This document shows, in pieces, positions 48,474-57,953 of a stretch of 64,000 nt of DNA. The stretch's first letter is position 1. Each line of letters begins with the position of its first letter. The position numbers and the translations under genes were made by a program. Under the pieces are notes generated by a model, which had not been told where the DNA came from, did not search any database, and saw only the letters and a program-made list of their open reading frames with translations. The DNA lies in contig JAABRL010000010.1 in NCBI GenBank assembly GCA_011390935.1, positions 23,031 to 87,030 of the forward strand, given 5' to 3'. This stretch comes from Gemmatimonas sp. (GTDB taxonomy: Bacteria > Gemmatimonadota > Gemmatimonadetes > Gemmatimonadales > Gemmatimonadaceae).

Positions 48474-50288
48474 CTATGGGCACTGCACGAAGTACTCGAC
48501 GGCCATCATGCCCTGCAGAATGCCGATCTGCCCATCGGAGCGCGCGAGTCTGCGCGCTGCGCGAAATGCGCTGCAGGCGCGGAGGGGATCGTCCACGACG
48601 CCGTTGAGGATCGCGAGTTTGGTGTACGCACGCGCGCTGTCGTTCGGGCCGGGCAGTCGAGGAAGCAGCGCGTTGAAGCGGGGAATTGCGGCCATGGCGA
48701 CCTCCTCCGTGAGATCGGCCACCGCCCGCTCCAAACTGTCCAGCGTCCGCAGCGCGGCCGCCGTGACCGCGGCTGCGTCCTCGACGGTCGGCGCCGGAGG
48801 CGCGGCAGATGTTGCGGGTCCGACCGATGCCGACGGCGCCCCCGCGGCGGCCGACGGCGCCGCACTGGGCGTCGGCGCGCCGCTTGCCTCACCGGACGTG
48901 GACGGTGCGCCACCATCGGCCGGCTCGGCCGGCAACGTACTGGCGTCCGTCGGCACTGCCGAGGCCGTCATCGCGGGCGCATCCGTCGCCGCGCCCGTGT
49001 CGCTGTCGCCTCCACCGCGAAGCACGAGAAACGCCACCACGGCCACCAACGCGACCAGTCCGCCCACGAGCGCCACCGGGGTGCGCTTCGCCGGCGTCGA
49101 AGTGCTCGCACTCGTCGCGACGGGTGTCGCTGCCGGAGACGCTGCCACGACGGTGTTCGCCGCGCCCCGGTTGGCCGCCGCCACCGCCGACGGGGGAGCC
49201 GCCGCCACCACCGTCTGCGCCTTGCGCAACGTGTGTTCCGCGGCGGCCTCGGAGACGAGGCGCGCCACGCTGGGTGTGGGGATCACGTTCACGGACAGCG
49301 GCGTCCGACCGCGCAGCACACCCGTCCCGGTCCACTCCTCCACTGCCGACACGAGCGTCTCCGCGAAGATGAGCGCGGTTGGTGTGCGTTCCGCCGGGTC
49401 GCCCTCCAGCGCCTGATTGAACGCCTGCTGCAGCGACTCCGGCCAGTCGACCTCCGGCGCGGCCTCGCGCAACGTGAGCGGTTTGCTGATCAGCCGCGCG
49501 GTGAGTGTGCGCTCCGGCGTGGAGGCCGAAAACGGCAGCGTACCGGTGAGCAGGTGAAAGGCGACCACCGCCAGCGCGTACACATCGCTGCGGGCGTCGA
49601 TCGCTTCGCCGAGCACCTGTTCCGGGCTCATGTACTCCGGCGTGCCGATGATGGCTCCAGCTTGTGTGAGCTGTGTCTTCTTGCTGTCGCCGTCGTTGAG
49701 TGCTTTGGCGATACCGAAGTCCACCACCTTGCACTTGTCGAGCCCCTGCTCGTCGGTCATCACGAGCACGTTGTCGGGCTTCAGGTCGCGGTGCACGATG
49801 TTGATGCGGTGCGCGGCGTCGAGCCCCTCGGCCACCTGATACAGAATGTTGGCCGCGCGCGTGGGCTCGAGACGGCCGGCCTCCAGGAGCAGCTCGCGCA
49901 GCGTGCGACCGGGCACGAACTCCATGGCCAGATAGACCAGCCCATCGCTCGTTTCACCGAAATCGAAGACACGGGCGACGCGCTCATGTTCAATGCGGGC
50001 GGCGTTCGCGGCCTCGCGATTGAATCGGGCAATGGCGCCGGCGTCCTGCACCATGCTCGAATGCAGGACCTTGATCGCGGCCTGCTGCGGCAGGCGCACG
50101 TGCCCCGCCAGATACACCTGCCCCATCCCTCCCTCGCCCAGCAGCCGACTCACCAGATAACGGTCGGCAATCACACTCCCCACCAGCGACGCCGAGCCTT
50201 CGTCGAGGCGCAGGGTGGAGCCGTCCTTCGGGCAGAACGCGTCGGTGTCCGGGTAGGTCGTGGAGCAGACAGGGCAGGTCTTCGGCAT
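48474..50288 (-). CDS. Zinc-ribbon Ser/Thr kinase with C-terminal membrane helix
   Basis: 604 residues from the ATG at 50288. An N-terminal zinc ribbon (CPVCSTTYPDTDAFCPKDG) precedes an intact Hanks kinase (LGEGGMGQVYLA, Lys in AAIKVL, HRDLKPDNVLV, DFGIAKAL, GTPEYMSPEQ; about 45-300). Then come a low-complexity Ala/Pro/Thr linker, a transmembrane helix (LVGGLVALVAVVAFLVL), another Ala/Ser/Pro stretch and a helical C-terminal domain of about 120 residues. Longer starts at 50309 and 50384 exist; the last overlaps the divergent CsgG-like gene and is unlikely. The divergent neighbour may share its regulation. Confidence 0.9.
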   Translation of the reverse strand: MPKTCPVCSTTYPDTDAFCPKDGSTLRLDEGSASLVGSVIADRYLVSRLLGEGGMGQVYLAGHVRLPQQAAIKVLHSSMVQDAGAIARFNREAANAARIEHERVARVFDFGETSDGLVYLAMEFVPGRTLRELLLEAGRLEPTRAANILYQVAEGLDAAHRINIVHRDLKPDNVLVMTDEQGLDKCKVVDFGIAKALNDGDSKKTQLTQAGAIIGTPEYMSPEQVLGEAIDARSDVYALAVVAFHLLTGTLPFSASTPERTLTARLISKPLTLREAAPEVDWPESLQQAFNQALEGDPAERTPTALIFAETLVSAVEEWTGTGVLRGRTPLSVNVIPTPSVARLVSEAAAEHTLRKAQTVVAAAPPSAVAAANRGAANTVVAASPAATPVATSASTSTPAKRTPVALVGGLVALVAVVAFLVLRGGGDSDTGAATDAPAMTASAVPTDASTLPAEPADGGAPSTSGEASGAPTPSAAPSAAAGAPSASVGPATSAAPPAPTVEDAAAVTAAALRTLDSLERAVADLTEEVAMAAIPRFNALLPRLPGPNDSARAYTKLAILNGVVDDPLRACSAFRAARRLARSDGQIGILQGMMAVEYFVQCP

Positions 50289-50374
50289 GGACAGGTGGGG
50301 GTGGGCCATTGACGTCGGGGCCGGTGCACTGAAGGTTACAGCTGGCCTTCTTTCCTCTTCACGAGGTTTTGTCG

Positions 50375-51094
50375 ATGTTGACACAGCTCGCCGGACGCTG
50401 GACCCGTCGCCTCCTCCCCGCGTTGCTCACGACGGTTGCGTTGCCACTCGCGGCGCAGGGTACGCCCGACACCCGTCCCACTATCGCGGTGCTGTACTTC
50501 ACGAACAGCGCCCTCGTTGATTTCGCGTCCTACGCACCCCTGAGCAAGGGGATGGCCGAAATGCTCATCAACGAAATCGCGCAGAACCAGGCCATTCGTG
50601 TGGTGGAGCGAGATCGCCTGCAGCCGCTGCTCGAAGAGCAGAATCTGCAGAACACCGATCGCGTCGACAAGGAGACCGCCGTCAAGCTCGGCAAGACGCT
50701 CGGCGCGCGGCACATGCTCATGGGCAGCTTCGTCATCGATCCGAATCAGAACCTGCGCATCGATGTGCGTGCCGTGAACACCGAGACGTCGGCCATCGAG
50801 TTCGTGCAGACGGTCAACGGCAAGGCCGACAAGATGCTCGACCTCGTGATCGAACTCGGTACCAAGCTCAACGCCGGACTCAAGCTTCCGGCGCTCAAGA
50901 CGGCGAGCGCCACCGTGCCGGCCGCGAAGAATCCGAATCAGTTCAAGGCGCTCATGGCGATGAGCCAGGCCCTCGACGCGGAGGATCGCGGTGACAAGGA
51001 CGAGGCGGCGACGTTGTATCGCGCGGCGGTGGCGTTGGCGCCGGACTACAAGCCATTGCAGGCGCGTGTAGCGATGCTGTCGCCGAACGAGTGA
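50375..51094 (+). CDS. CsgG/FlgO-like exported protein
   Basis: 239 residues from the ATG at 50375, with GAGG 8 nt ahead. A signal peptide (RRLLPALLTTVALPLAAQG) is followed by a CsgG/FlgO-type domain (TIAVLYFTNSALVDFASYAP, then NEIAQNQAIRVVERDRLQPL) and a short TPR-like tail (DEAATLYRAAVALAPDYKPL). There is no lipobox, so it is probably periplasmic. CsgG relatives include curli export pores and LpoB/FlgO-type cofactors; which one applies is open. It is divergent from the zinc-ribbon kinase. Confidence 0.82.
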   Translation: MLTQLAGRWTRRLLPALLTTVALPLAAQGTPDTRPTIAVLYFTNSALVDFASYAPLSKGMAEMLINEIAQNQAIRVVERDRLQPLLEEQNLQNTDRVDKETAVKLGKTLGARHMLMGSFVIDPNQNLRIDVRAVNTETSAIEFVQTVNGKADKMLDLVIELGTKLNAGLKLPALKTASATVPAAKNPNQFKALMAMSQALDAEDRGDKDEAATLYRAAVALAPDYKPLQARVAMLSPNE

Positions 51095-51152
51095 GCGCGC
51101 ACCGATTGTACTGACAGCGCAACATCGGCGATCACCGAGTCGCGGTCATCTC

Positions 51153-51194
51153 GCAGAAGCGCCCACCGTGCTCAGGCACGGTGGGCGCTTCTGC
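51153..51194. terminator. Bidirectional terminator between convergent genes
   Basis: A perfect 19-bp stem GCAGAAGCGCCCACCGTGC / GCACGGTGGGCGCTTCTGC with a TCAG loop lies in the 128-nt gap between the CsgG-like gene and the repeat lipoprotein, which converge. It is the strongest hairpin in the window. Confidence 0.8.
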
Positions 51195-51222
51195 ATATCC
51201 GGACCGATCGTGTCGCTCGCGC

Positions 51223-53664
51223 CTACGGCCGCTGGAAGATCGCTTCGATCTCGCGCACGAAGCCGAAGCCGCGATACGTGCACGTGGACACGGGGCCCGT
51301 GCCTTCAAGACACGGACCGTTGAAGCCGATGAACTGATAGCCCGGCGCGGCCACCCCGCGGAACACGCCCGTTGCACCGATCGGCAGCGAGAAGCGGCAG
51401 CTGTTGACCACGCCAGCAGCGCTGGTGCAGTTCGGCTGCGAGGGTACCCCCGGCACGCTGAACGTGACCGAACCCGCGCCGGTGGAGAATGCCATGATCA
51501 TCTGCACGTCGATGGCGGCCGTGAACCGAGCCGACACCGACGTCGCGGTCGTTGGCGTGACGGTGCAGGTGGTGGTGGTCGCACCGGCGCACGCCTCGCC
51601 CCACGACACCAACGCGCTCGCTGGCGCCGGCTGCGCCGTGAGACGCACCGGCGCAAACGGATTCACCGTCATCGCGCAGCCGCTCGGCGCCAGGGTGCCG
51701 AGTGTGATCGTGCAATCAATGCCACCCGAGCCCTCGGCCACCACGCGCCCCGAGCCCGTTGACGTACCGCTCGGCACCATTGCGATCGACACCGGCACCA
51801 GCTCGAACACGGCGCGCACAGTGCGCGGCTCGTCCACGGTGAGCGTGCACAGACCCGTGCCGTCGCACGCCCCACTGAAGCCGTCGAATCGCGACAGGGC
51901 GCCCGAGGCGATACCACGCAACGTGAGCTCCGTGCCGGCATCCACCTGCCGTGTGCATGTGGCATCGGGGGCTGCCAGCGCGACGGTGCAGAACGGCGCG
52001 CCGTCGAGTTGCACGACACCAGCGCCCGGTCCCGTCACCACCAGCGTGAATGGCACGCGGCGTCGCGAGAACGTGGCGCTGACCGACCGCGCCGACGTGA
52101 CGGCCACCGTGCATGTCGGCGCGCTGCCGGCGCATGCTCCGCCCCAGCCACCGAACTCGGAGCGTGCGTCCGGCTCAACCGTAAGCGTGACCGTGCTGCC
52201 ATGTTCTACCGTCGTTGCGCACGAGCCCTGTGTGCTGCCCTGCACGCGCGCACACGTCGCGTCGGGCAGGCCGAGCACTGCACCACTGCCTGCCCCCTGC
52301 AACTCCACCGACAACGCCCGCACGTCGAGGAATCCGGCAGTGACTCGCACGTCATCGCCGCGCACAGTGAGGGCACACGACTCGACACTGCTCGTCGAAC
52401 ACGCCCCGCTCCAGCCCGCGAACCGCTGGCGCGCGGCCATGCCCGTGCTGGAGACCGTCAACAGCAGCTCGGTGCCGTCGATCACGTCCACCTCGCACGT
52501 GCCAACGGCCGCGCTGCCGACAAGGCGACAGTCGAGCCCGCCGCCCACAATCCGGCCCTGCCCATCACTCTCACTGCTGGCCTCCACCGACACCGTCCGC
52601 ACCGCGTGGAAGCGCGCCGTGGCCTGCTGTGCATCGCCGAGCGTGATCGCGCATTCGTTCTCCGTGCCGGCGGTGCTGCAGGCCTCTCCCCACGCGGCAA
52701 ACTGATTCCGGTCGTCCGCGACGGAGCGCAGCGTGACACGCGCGTTGGCGGGGAAGCTGGCCGAGCAGGCGCCGCTCACGGCGGCGGCGTCGATGCGGCA
52801 GTCAATGCCGGCCGGTGTGGAACGCACGACACCACGACCGCTGCCCGCGCTGCCCACGATCGCGAGTGACACAGGGGGCCGCGCAATCGTGGCAGACACA
52901 CTGGCCGACAGGGCGCCGAGCGAGGCCGTGAAGCGGGCGGTGCCCTCGCTCACCGCCGTGATCACACCAGTGGCGGAGATGCTGGCCACCTGGGGGGCGC
53001 TGCTCTGCCACGTGACGGCGCGATCGGTGACCGCGGTGCCGCGACTGTCGGTGATACGCGCTGCAATCGCGCGCGTGGCACCGGGCGTGAGCGACACGCC
53101 GGCGTCCGCTGCGAATGGCGTGCCGTCTGCATCGAGCAGTGTAATGTTGGCGATCTCGAACAACGTGACCGCGCTCGGCAGATTGGCCGGCAGCCCGGGG
53201 GTGAGGCGAATGGGCCCGACCACCTGGCGGTCCACGACCACGCCGTTGACGCGCAGCGCGAGGTTGAGCATCACGGCACACGCGCCACTGTTGCCGTCGC
53301 GCTCCGGATCGGCAAGGCAGGTGGCCACATCCACCGGAATCGGCACGGCTTGCAGCTCGGCGCTCGTGAGCCGCAGCGACTGCGTGCTCACCGGAACCTC
53401 CGAGCCATCGCGTCGCAGGTACGTCGTCACGACATCGAGTGACACGACCTCGGCGTCGTGGTTGCTGGCCAGCGCCACGTTGGCCTGAAACGACAGCATC
53501 GCGGGGGCGACGTCGTCGTTCCGCTGTCCCGGCGTGAGCATGTCGGCGAAGCTGCTACAGGCGCCCAGCAGCGTCGCCATGGCCACAAGGCCGGTGCGTG
53601 CAATGCGACGTCTGATCGGCCGCCGGACCGGGGGCAACGAAGGGGAGCAGTTCACGGTTTGCAT
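51223..53664 (-). CDS. Surface lipoprotein with Big2-like domain and cysteine-pair repeats
   Basis: 813 residues. The lipobox LLGAC at about residue 36 follows a basic, hydrophobic N-terminus. Residues 60-180 form an unassigned domain and about 195-265 a Big2-like domain (VTWQSSAPQVASISATGVIT). From about 270 to the end, six or seven repeats of roughly 70-80 residues carry two close Cys, a FxGWxGAC-type motif (RFAGWSGACSTSS, SEFGGWGGACAGS) and a VSATF-type strand end. They resemble divergent InlB B-repeat-like surface domains with disulfides. The likely role is a surface adhesin or structural protein. It is downstream of the barrel gene in the same direction. Confidence 0.8.
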   Translation of the reverse strand: MQTVNCSPSLPPVRRPIRRRIARTGLVAMATLLGACSSFADMLTPGQRNDDVAPAMLSFQANVALASNHDAEVVSLDVVTTYLRRDGSEVPVSTQSLRLTSAELQAVPIPVDVATCLADPERDGNSGACAVMLNLALRVNGVVVDRQVVGPIRLTPGLPANLPSAVTLFEIANITLLDADGTPFAADAGVSLTPGATRAIAARITDSRGTAVTDRAVTWQSSAPQVASISATGVITAVSEGTARFTASLGALSASVSATIARPPVSLAIVGSAGSGRGVVRSTPAGIDCRIDAAAVSGACSASFPANARVTLRSVADDRNQFAAWGEACSTAGTENECAITLGDAQQATARFHAVRTVSVEASSESDGQGRIVGGGLDCRLVGSAAVGTCEVDVIDGTELLLTVSSTGMAARQRFAGWSGACSTSSVESCALTVRGDDVRVTAGFLDVRALSVELQGAGSGAVLGLPDATCARVQGSTQGSCATTVEHGSTVTLTVEPDARSEFGGWGGACAGSAPTCTVAVTSARSVSATFSRRRVPFTLVVTGPGAGVVQLDGAPFCTVALAAPDATCTRQVDAGTELTLRGIASGALSRFDGFSGACDGTGLCTLTVDEPRTVRAVFELVPVSIAMVPSGTSTGSGRVVAEGSGGIDCTITLGTLAPSGCAMTVNPFAPVRLTAQPAPASALVSWGEACAGATTTTCTVTPTTATSVSARFTAAIDVQMIMAFSTGAGSVTFSVPGVPSQPNCTSAAGVVNSCRFSLPIGATGVFRGVAAPGYQFIGFNGPCLEGTGPVSTCTYRGFGFVREIEAIFQRP

Positions 53665-53671
53665 GGGTTCC

Positions 53672-54949
53672 TCAGAACCGGGTCACGACAACAAGTCCAC
53701 CACCAACGCCAACGAACGACTGCGTGACTGGCGACACACGCGCGGCACGCTGTGTGAGCGAGCCCACCTGCGCGCGCACGTACGGCTGAATCGACAGCAA
53801 CGCGCGCGAGAACTGCATGCCGGTAGTCACGCTGCCGCTGGTCACGCCGGACGTGGGTAACCCTTGATCCACGCCGAGCCCCGAATGCCAGCGACCATCG
53901 GCCGCGACGATGGCATCGCGCCCGGTACCCCAAGGGATCACGGTGCGAACACCGGCCTCGACGTACTGCCCGCTGGAGCGCTCCACGGTACGCCCGTCAA
54001 GTGCAAATGGCGCGCGCCACCGATACGCACTGTACGCGACCAACTCGCGCACACGCGGCGCGGCAATGATGAGCTGCGCATCGGCACTGAGCACCGGCCC
54101 AAGGCGCACCCGCGCTTCACCGCCCGGCAGCCCGACCAACGATGAGTCGCCCACCACGCCGGTGCGCAGCCGATCGTCGGCAAACACGTCGGCCGAGGCC
54201 GCGAGGCTCAATCGATGCGGACCGACGAGGCGATCTGCACCCAGCGACGCCCGAACGACGCCACCCGGCAAATAGTCGGCGGTGCCCGTGCCCGCGATCA
54301 GGGCCGCGACCGGCTGATACCGCCCGCGCGCCTCGTACGATGTGCCGTACGCCACCGCCCACGATCCAACCTGCTGCGCCACGACGACGCCCACCGTGCC
54401 ACTCAACCCCGCACCGACGGGCGCGCTGGCAAAGCCCAGCGCTGGCGCCGCGAGGACCCGCAAGGCGCTGAACTCCGCGCCGTCGAGCGCGGTGCGTCCG
54501 GACGGCGCGTTCAAGCCGATCGTGAGCACCACATTGTCCCGCAGCAGTGCGCCGGTAGCACGCAGGCGCACATCGCTCACGCCACCGAGCGACGCGCGCT
54601 CGGTCTGCCCGGTGGGCGTGCGATACGCCACGTGTCCCGAGCCGTAGAGTGCCGTCACATCGAGGCGCCATCCGTCCGTGATCGGACTCGACGCGGCGAT
54701 CGGCAGCGTGATCTGCGTGGCACGTGGTACACGCGTGGTATCGAGTCCCGCGAATGCGGCCTGCGACAGCCCGGCACCGCCGAACGTCACGCGCTCCCAC
54801 GATCCACCCACCGCCACCGAACGCGTGCCCACGAGGCGCTCCTGCCCCTGCAGACTCATGGGCAGCAGCGCCAGCGCGGTGGTGGCGCGCCACAGATCGC
54901 GGTGCACCGTCGCCGCCTTGAGGGCGTTTCGCCGCCGACGCAAGATCAC
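53672..54949 (-). CDS. Predicted outer-membrane beta-barrel protein
   Basis: 425 residues with a weak N-terminal signal (LWRATTALALLPMSLQGQER) and many amphipathic strands with alternating aromatic/hydrophobic residues, ending in a C-terminal Phe (GGGLVVVTRF), the usual outer-membrane barrel signature. There are no soluble domains. It lies 7 nt before the repeat lipoprotein and overlaps the CsgG-like lipoprotein gene by 4 nt, so the three form one operon. It may be an export or anchoring channel for them, which is inferred. Confidence 0.75.
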   Translation of the reverse strand: MILRRRRNALKAATVHRDLWRATTALALLPMSLQGQERLVGTRSVAVGGSWERVTFGGAGLSQAAFAGLDTTRVPRATQITLPIAASSPITDGWRLDVTALYGSGHVAYRTPTGQTERASLGGVSDVRLRATGALLRDNVVLTIGLNAPSGRTALDGAEFSALRVLAAPALGFASAPVGAGLSGTVGVVVAQQVGSWAVAYGTSYEARGRYQPVAALIAGTGTADYLPGGVVRASLGADRLVGPHRLSLAASADVFADDRLRTGVVGDSSLVGLPGGEARVRLGPVLSADAQLIIAAPRVRELVAYSAYRWRAPFALDGRTVERSSGQYVEAGVRTVIPWGTGRDAIVAADGRWHSGLGVDQGLPTSGVTSGSVTTGMQFSRALLSIQPYVRAQVGSLTQRAARVSPVTQSFVGVGGGLVVVTRF

Positions 54950-55911
54950 GGGCGACGCACCTGGATCACGATGGTGACGACGGTGTTCGGGAACGCCGGA
55001 TCGCCCGCGCCGCTCGACGGACGCGTGTACGAGGTGAACAGATCCAGCGGACGGTTGAGACGATCGACCGTGCCCGACACGGGTGCGTTGATCGGACGAA
55101 TGCCCGGGAGCAGCGACGGCACATTGCCGCTGTTGTCCGCGACCGGGCGCAACGCGGCGGCGCGCTGTTTGGGGAGGGAGAAGCTGGGGGCGAGCAACGC
55201 CGCGCTGGAGTAGGCGCTGAAGGCGCGCTTGCGATCACCCTGCAGCTCCGCTCGCACCCCTTCGCCGTAGGCCACGAGTGCCGCGAGACTCGCGGCCGGC
55301 CGCAGGTCGTCCACGGCCGCGCGCTCGGCGGGTGTGAGCGTGACGCCCAACGCATCGAACAGCCGATAGGCGATCACCTTTTCCGCCGCCAGCAACTCGG
55401 AAGCGCTCGATCGTGCGTCCAACGCCTGCTCGAGCACGCCCGTCTCCACGTTCGCGATGCGGACGCTCAGGCGAAACTCACCGTTCGGCAGCGTATCGAC
55501 CGAACCGAGAATGAGTCGGCGCGCCTGAATGAGCTGACCAACGCGCGGTGCACTGAGCGAATCGACGCGCCCTGCGCCAGCGAGGTCGAGCTCCTGCAGG
55601 ATTTCGCCCAGGCGCGCGCGTTCCACGAGCTGCAGCTGACGACTGCGCGAGAGATCGGTGATGAGCAGATCCGACATCGCAAATCCGAGCGCCGTGAGGC
55701 GCGGATCCGTACCGTTCCACGCGAACGGCGGGACACCCAGCGCGCCGAGCGCGGTGGTGTCGAGGCCACGCTCACGCGCGACGGCCGCGGTGACATTCGC
55801 ATCCGCGAGGGGTTGCGGGGCGTTCGTTGACGGCGCACGGCAGGCGCCGAGCGTGAGAGCCAGCGCACCGCCGGTCAGGAGCCAACGCGTGCGCCTGATG
55901 CCCGGACACAC
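54946..55911 (-). CDS. CsgG/FlgO-like lipoprotein
   Basis: 321 residues from a GTG at 55911; the tracked 33-codon extension looks non-coding. The lipobox is LGAC, followed by a CsgG-like domain (MSDLLITDLSRSRQLQLVER, then LGEILQELDLAGAGRVDSLS, and RLILGSVDTLPNGEFRLSVR) and a C-terminal TPR-like helix pair (AFSAYSSAALLAPSFSLPKQ). It heads an operon with an outer-membrane barrel and a Cys-repeat lipoprotein. The start codon lacks a strong ribosome site, so the N-terminus is approximate. Confidence 0.8.
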   Translation of the reverse strand: MCPGIRRTRWLLTGGALALTLGACRAPSTNAPQPLADANVTAAVARERGLDTTALGALGVPPFAWNGTDPRLTALGFAMSDLLITDLSRSRQLQLVERARLGEILQELDLAGAGRVDSLSAPRVGQLIQARRLILGSVDTLPNGEFRLSVRIANVETGVLEQALDARSSASELLAAEKVIAYRLFDALGVTLTPAERAAVDDLRPAASLAALVAYGEGVRAELQGDRKRAFSAYSSAALLAPSFSLPKQRAAALRPVADNSGNVPSLLPGIRPINAPVSGTVDRLNRPLDLFTSYTRPSSGAGDPAFPNTVVTIVIQVRRP

Positions 55912-56178
55912 AACACCCGAGTGCTGTCGCGCACTGCGGGTGCACGGTGATGACGTTACGTCATGAGCGTGAATCGGCCGGCTGCATCGCGGTCGTTTCC
56001 TGTGTGGCACGCGTCACCCAACATTGCGAAAGGCCGAGAAGGCACCTGACAACTCGAATGGAACCTGCGGCACATATGCCTCAGCGTCAAGGAAAGTAGA
56101 TTGTGTCATGCACGCCACAGGTGCTGCGGTGCGTCCTCCGCAATCCGTGCACGAAGGCGATCCCCGTCACAGGGGCAC

Positions 56179-56199
56179 ATCGCCTCTTCCGGAGGCGAT
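56179..56199 (+). promoter_or_regulatory. Hairpin in the PEP-CTERM gene leader
   Basis: ATCGCCTC-TTCCG-GAGGCGAT, an 8-bp stem. It lies in the 395-nt space between the divergent CsgG-like lipoprotein gene and the PEP-CTERM gene. A smaller CCCC-GTCACA-GGGG stem precedes it. I do not recognise a riboswitch class. Apart from these stems I see nothing definite in the gap. Confidence 0.35.
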
Positions 56200-56306
56200 C
56201 CGCTGGTGCGAGGTTCAAGGGCGCAGTCAGACGGCGGCATGCTCTTTGCTGCTTTGCATCGATTCGAGGTGTGAGGCGGTCTATCGCTTCGTCTTTCGGA
56301 GGTGTG

Positions 56307-57953
56307 GTGCGTCGATCACCCGCGGTGCGGTGGGTGTTGGGGGGCTCGGCCGTGGTGGTCGGGGTTGCGACAGCGTTCGCGATCCCGGGCGCGTCCGCGC
56401 GTGCCCCGCACCCCGTGGACGCATCCGAGGCCGCCGCGATCGCGCCATCGGCGCCGCCATCTGAAGCGGATGGCACGTCGTCCGAGGGGCCGTCGCTACA
56501 CGGTGTGATCGGCGTGGCGACCAGCGCCCCCCTGGGTTCGGTGACGGCTGGCCCGAACGGCCGGATCAGCGGCACCGCGTCGCTTCAGGTGGCCGCTCAG
56601 GTCGGCACAACGGCGCGCGGCCTGACGATGGCTCCCCTCGGAGGCGCGAATGCCACCGCACCCTCGTTCGGAGGCGCATCCGCCGGTTCGGCGATGATGA
56701 CTGGGGCGGTGGTTTGCGCGGCCGGCGGCGGGGCGGCGTATGCCGCTGGCGGCGGGATGGGGGGCGGCATGGGCATGGGAGGCGGTGTTGGGAGAGGTCG
56801 AGCAGCTTCGACTGCACCTGCTCGCCGTTCGTCGCTGTCGCTTCCCGGTCGCCCAGCGCCGGCGCGGGTCGACCTGACCGCGAGCGCCGAGCTGGCGTCG
56901 CCAGTCAGCACGCTAGTACCGGAAACGGCAGCAGCACCCGTCGCTCCGGCATCCGCCAGCACCACGTTGCCAGAGGCGGCCACGCCATCACGACCGGCGA
57001 GCGCGGTCACCCCATCGACGCGCTCGACGCCCTCCAGTCGCACGACCCCCTCGGTAACACCACCGAGCACGGTCACGGAGCCGTCGAGCAGCGTGCCTCC
57101 CATGGCATCACCACGCGCCGCGTCGCGCACCTCGACGCCGACCGCCACGTCGGTCGCGCGCGGTGGCAGCAGCACGCCGACCGCTGCGAGCCGCACTGCC
57201 CCAACGGCGTCGACGCCGACGAGCAGCGGCGCACCGCCTGAATCGACGCCCACCAGCCGCACCATGTCGCTGCTGGGGCGCACCGTTGGCCTCGGCCCCG
57301 ATGCGCGGGATATCGACCTCACCGCGTCGGGGTTGGCCAATGGCGCGCTGCTCACCGACCAGCTGCTCGCATCGCAGGGGGTGGCCCTCGAGGGCGCGAC
57401 CTACTTCGGCTCGAGCGCGGGGGCGGGCGCATTCAACGCCTTCACGGCGCTCTACGACACACCAGCGCTCCAGAACGGTAGTTCGGCGTCGCCGACCGAG
57501 ACGCTGACCATGCGCTTCGCGCGCCCGGTACGCGCGGTTGGATTCAATCTGTTCGCGGTGCAGTTCGATGAATCGTTCGTGCGCAGCGGCCTCGCGTCCG
57601 GGCCGTCGTTCACCGTGCAGTACGACAATGGTGACGAGCTGCGCGTGGAACGCCCCGTCGTTCAGGATCCCACGCTCTATCGGCTCCTGCCGCCCTCGCA
57701 GCGTCCCGATCCACTCTGGTGGGTGTTCGAGCAGGGCGGCCTCATCAGCAGCCTTACGGTGCACGCCCCGATCTTCTTCGCGTCGGAGCTCGAGTTCGGC
57801 TTCTCCGACGTGGTGGGTGACCTGTATCTCGCCAATCTGCAGGTGATCGACGCGGCGGAGCCTGCGGAGCCGATGCCTGTGCCGGAGCCATCGTCGCTCG
57901 CACTGCTCGGACTCGGCGTCGCGTCGCTCGCGCTACTGCGCCGTCGTCGCTGA
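56307..57953 (+). CDS. PEP-CTERM surface protein
   Basis: 548 residues from a GTG with GGAGG just upstream; the ORF track extends 68 codons further back without a plausible signal. The N-terminal signal has a basic start and WVLGGSAVVVGVATAFA. The middle is unusual: a Gly/Met-rich run (AAGGGMGGGMGMGGGVGRGR) and then about 150 residues of Ser/Thr/Pro/Ala, probably glycosylated. A globular domain follows (about 385-525), and the C-terminus is VPEPSSLALLGLGVASLALL plus RRRR, the PEP-CTERM sorting signal handled by exosortase. No exosortase is in the window. Confidence 0.85.
   Translation: MRRSPAVRWVLGGSAVVVGVATAFAIPGASARAPHPVDASEAAAIAPSAPPSEADGTSSEGPSLHGVIGVATSAPLGSVTAGPNGRISGTASLQVAAQVGTTARGLTMAPLGGANATAPSFGGASAGSAMMTGAVVCAAGGGAAYAAGGGMGGGMGMGGGVGRGRAASTAPARRSSLSLPGRPAPARVDLTASAELASPVSTLVPETAAAPVAPASASTTLPEAATPSRPASAVTPSTRSTPSSRTTPSVTPPSTVTEPSSSVPPMASPRAASRTSTPTATSVARGGSSTPTAASRTAPTASTPTSSGAPPESTPTSRTMSLLGRTVGLGPDARDIDLTASGLANGALLTDQLLASQGVALEGATYFGSSAGAGAFNAFTALYDTPALQNGSSASPTETLTMRFARPVRAVGFNLFAVQFDESFVRSGLASGPSFTVQYDNGDELRVERPVVQDPTLYRLLPPSQRPDPLWWVFEQGGLISSLTVHAPIFFASELEFGFSDVVGDLYLANLQVIDAAEPAEPMPVPEPSSLALLGLGVASLALLRRRR

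Noticed and set aside
48408-50312. Plus-strand ORF of 634 residues antisense to the zinc-ribbon kinase
   Set aside because: Arg/His-rich shadow; the minus strand carries all kinase motifs.
56011-56306. c-di-GMP (GEMM) or other riboswitch in the PEP-CTERM leader
   Set aside because: Stems are present but the conserved GEMM core and tetraloop pattern could not be found.
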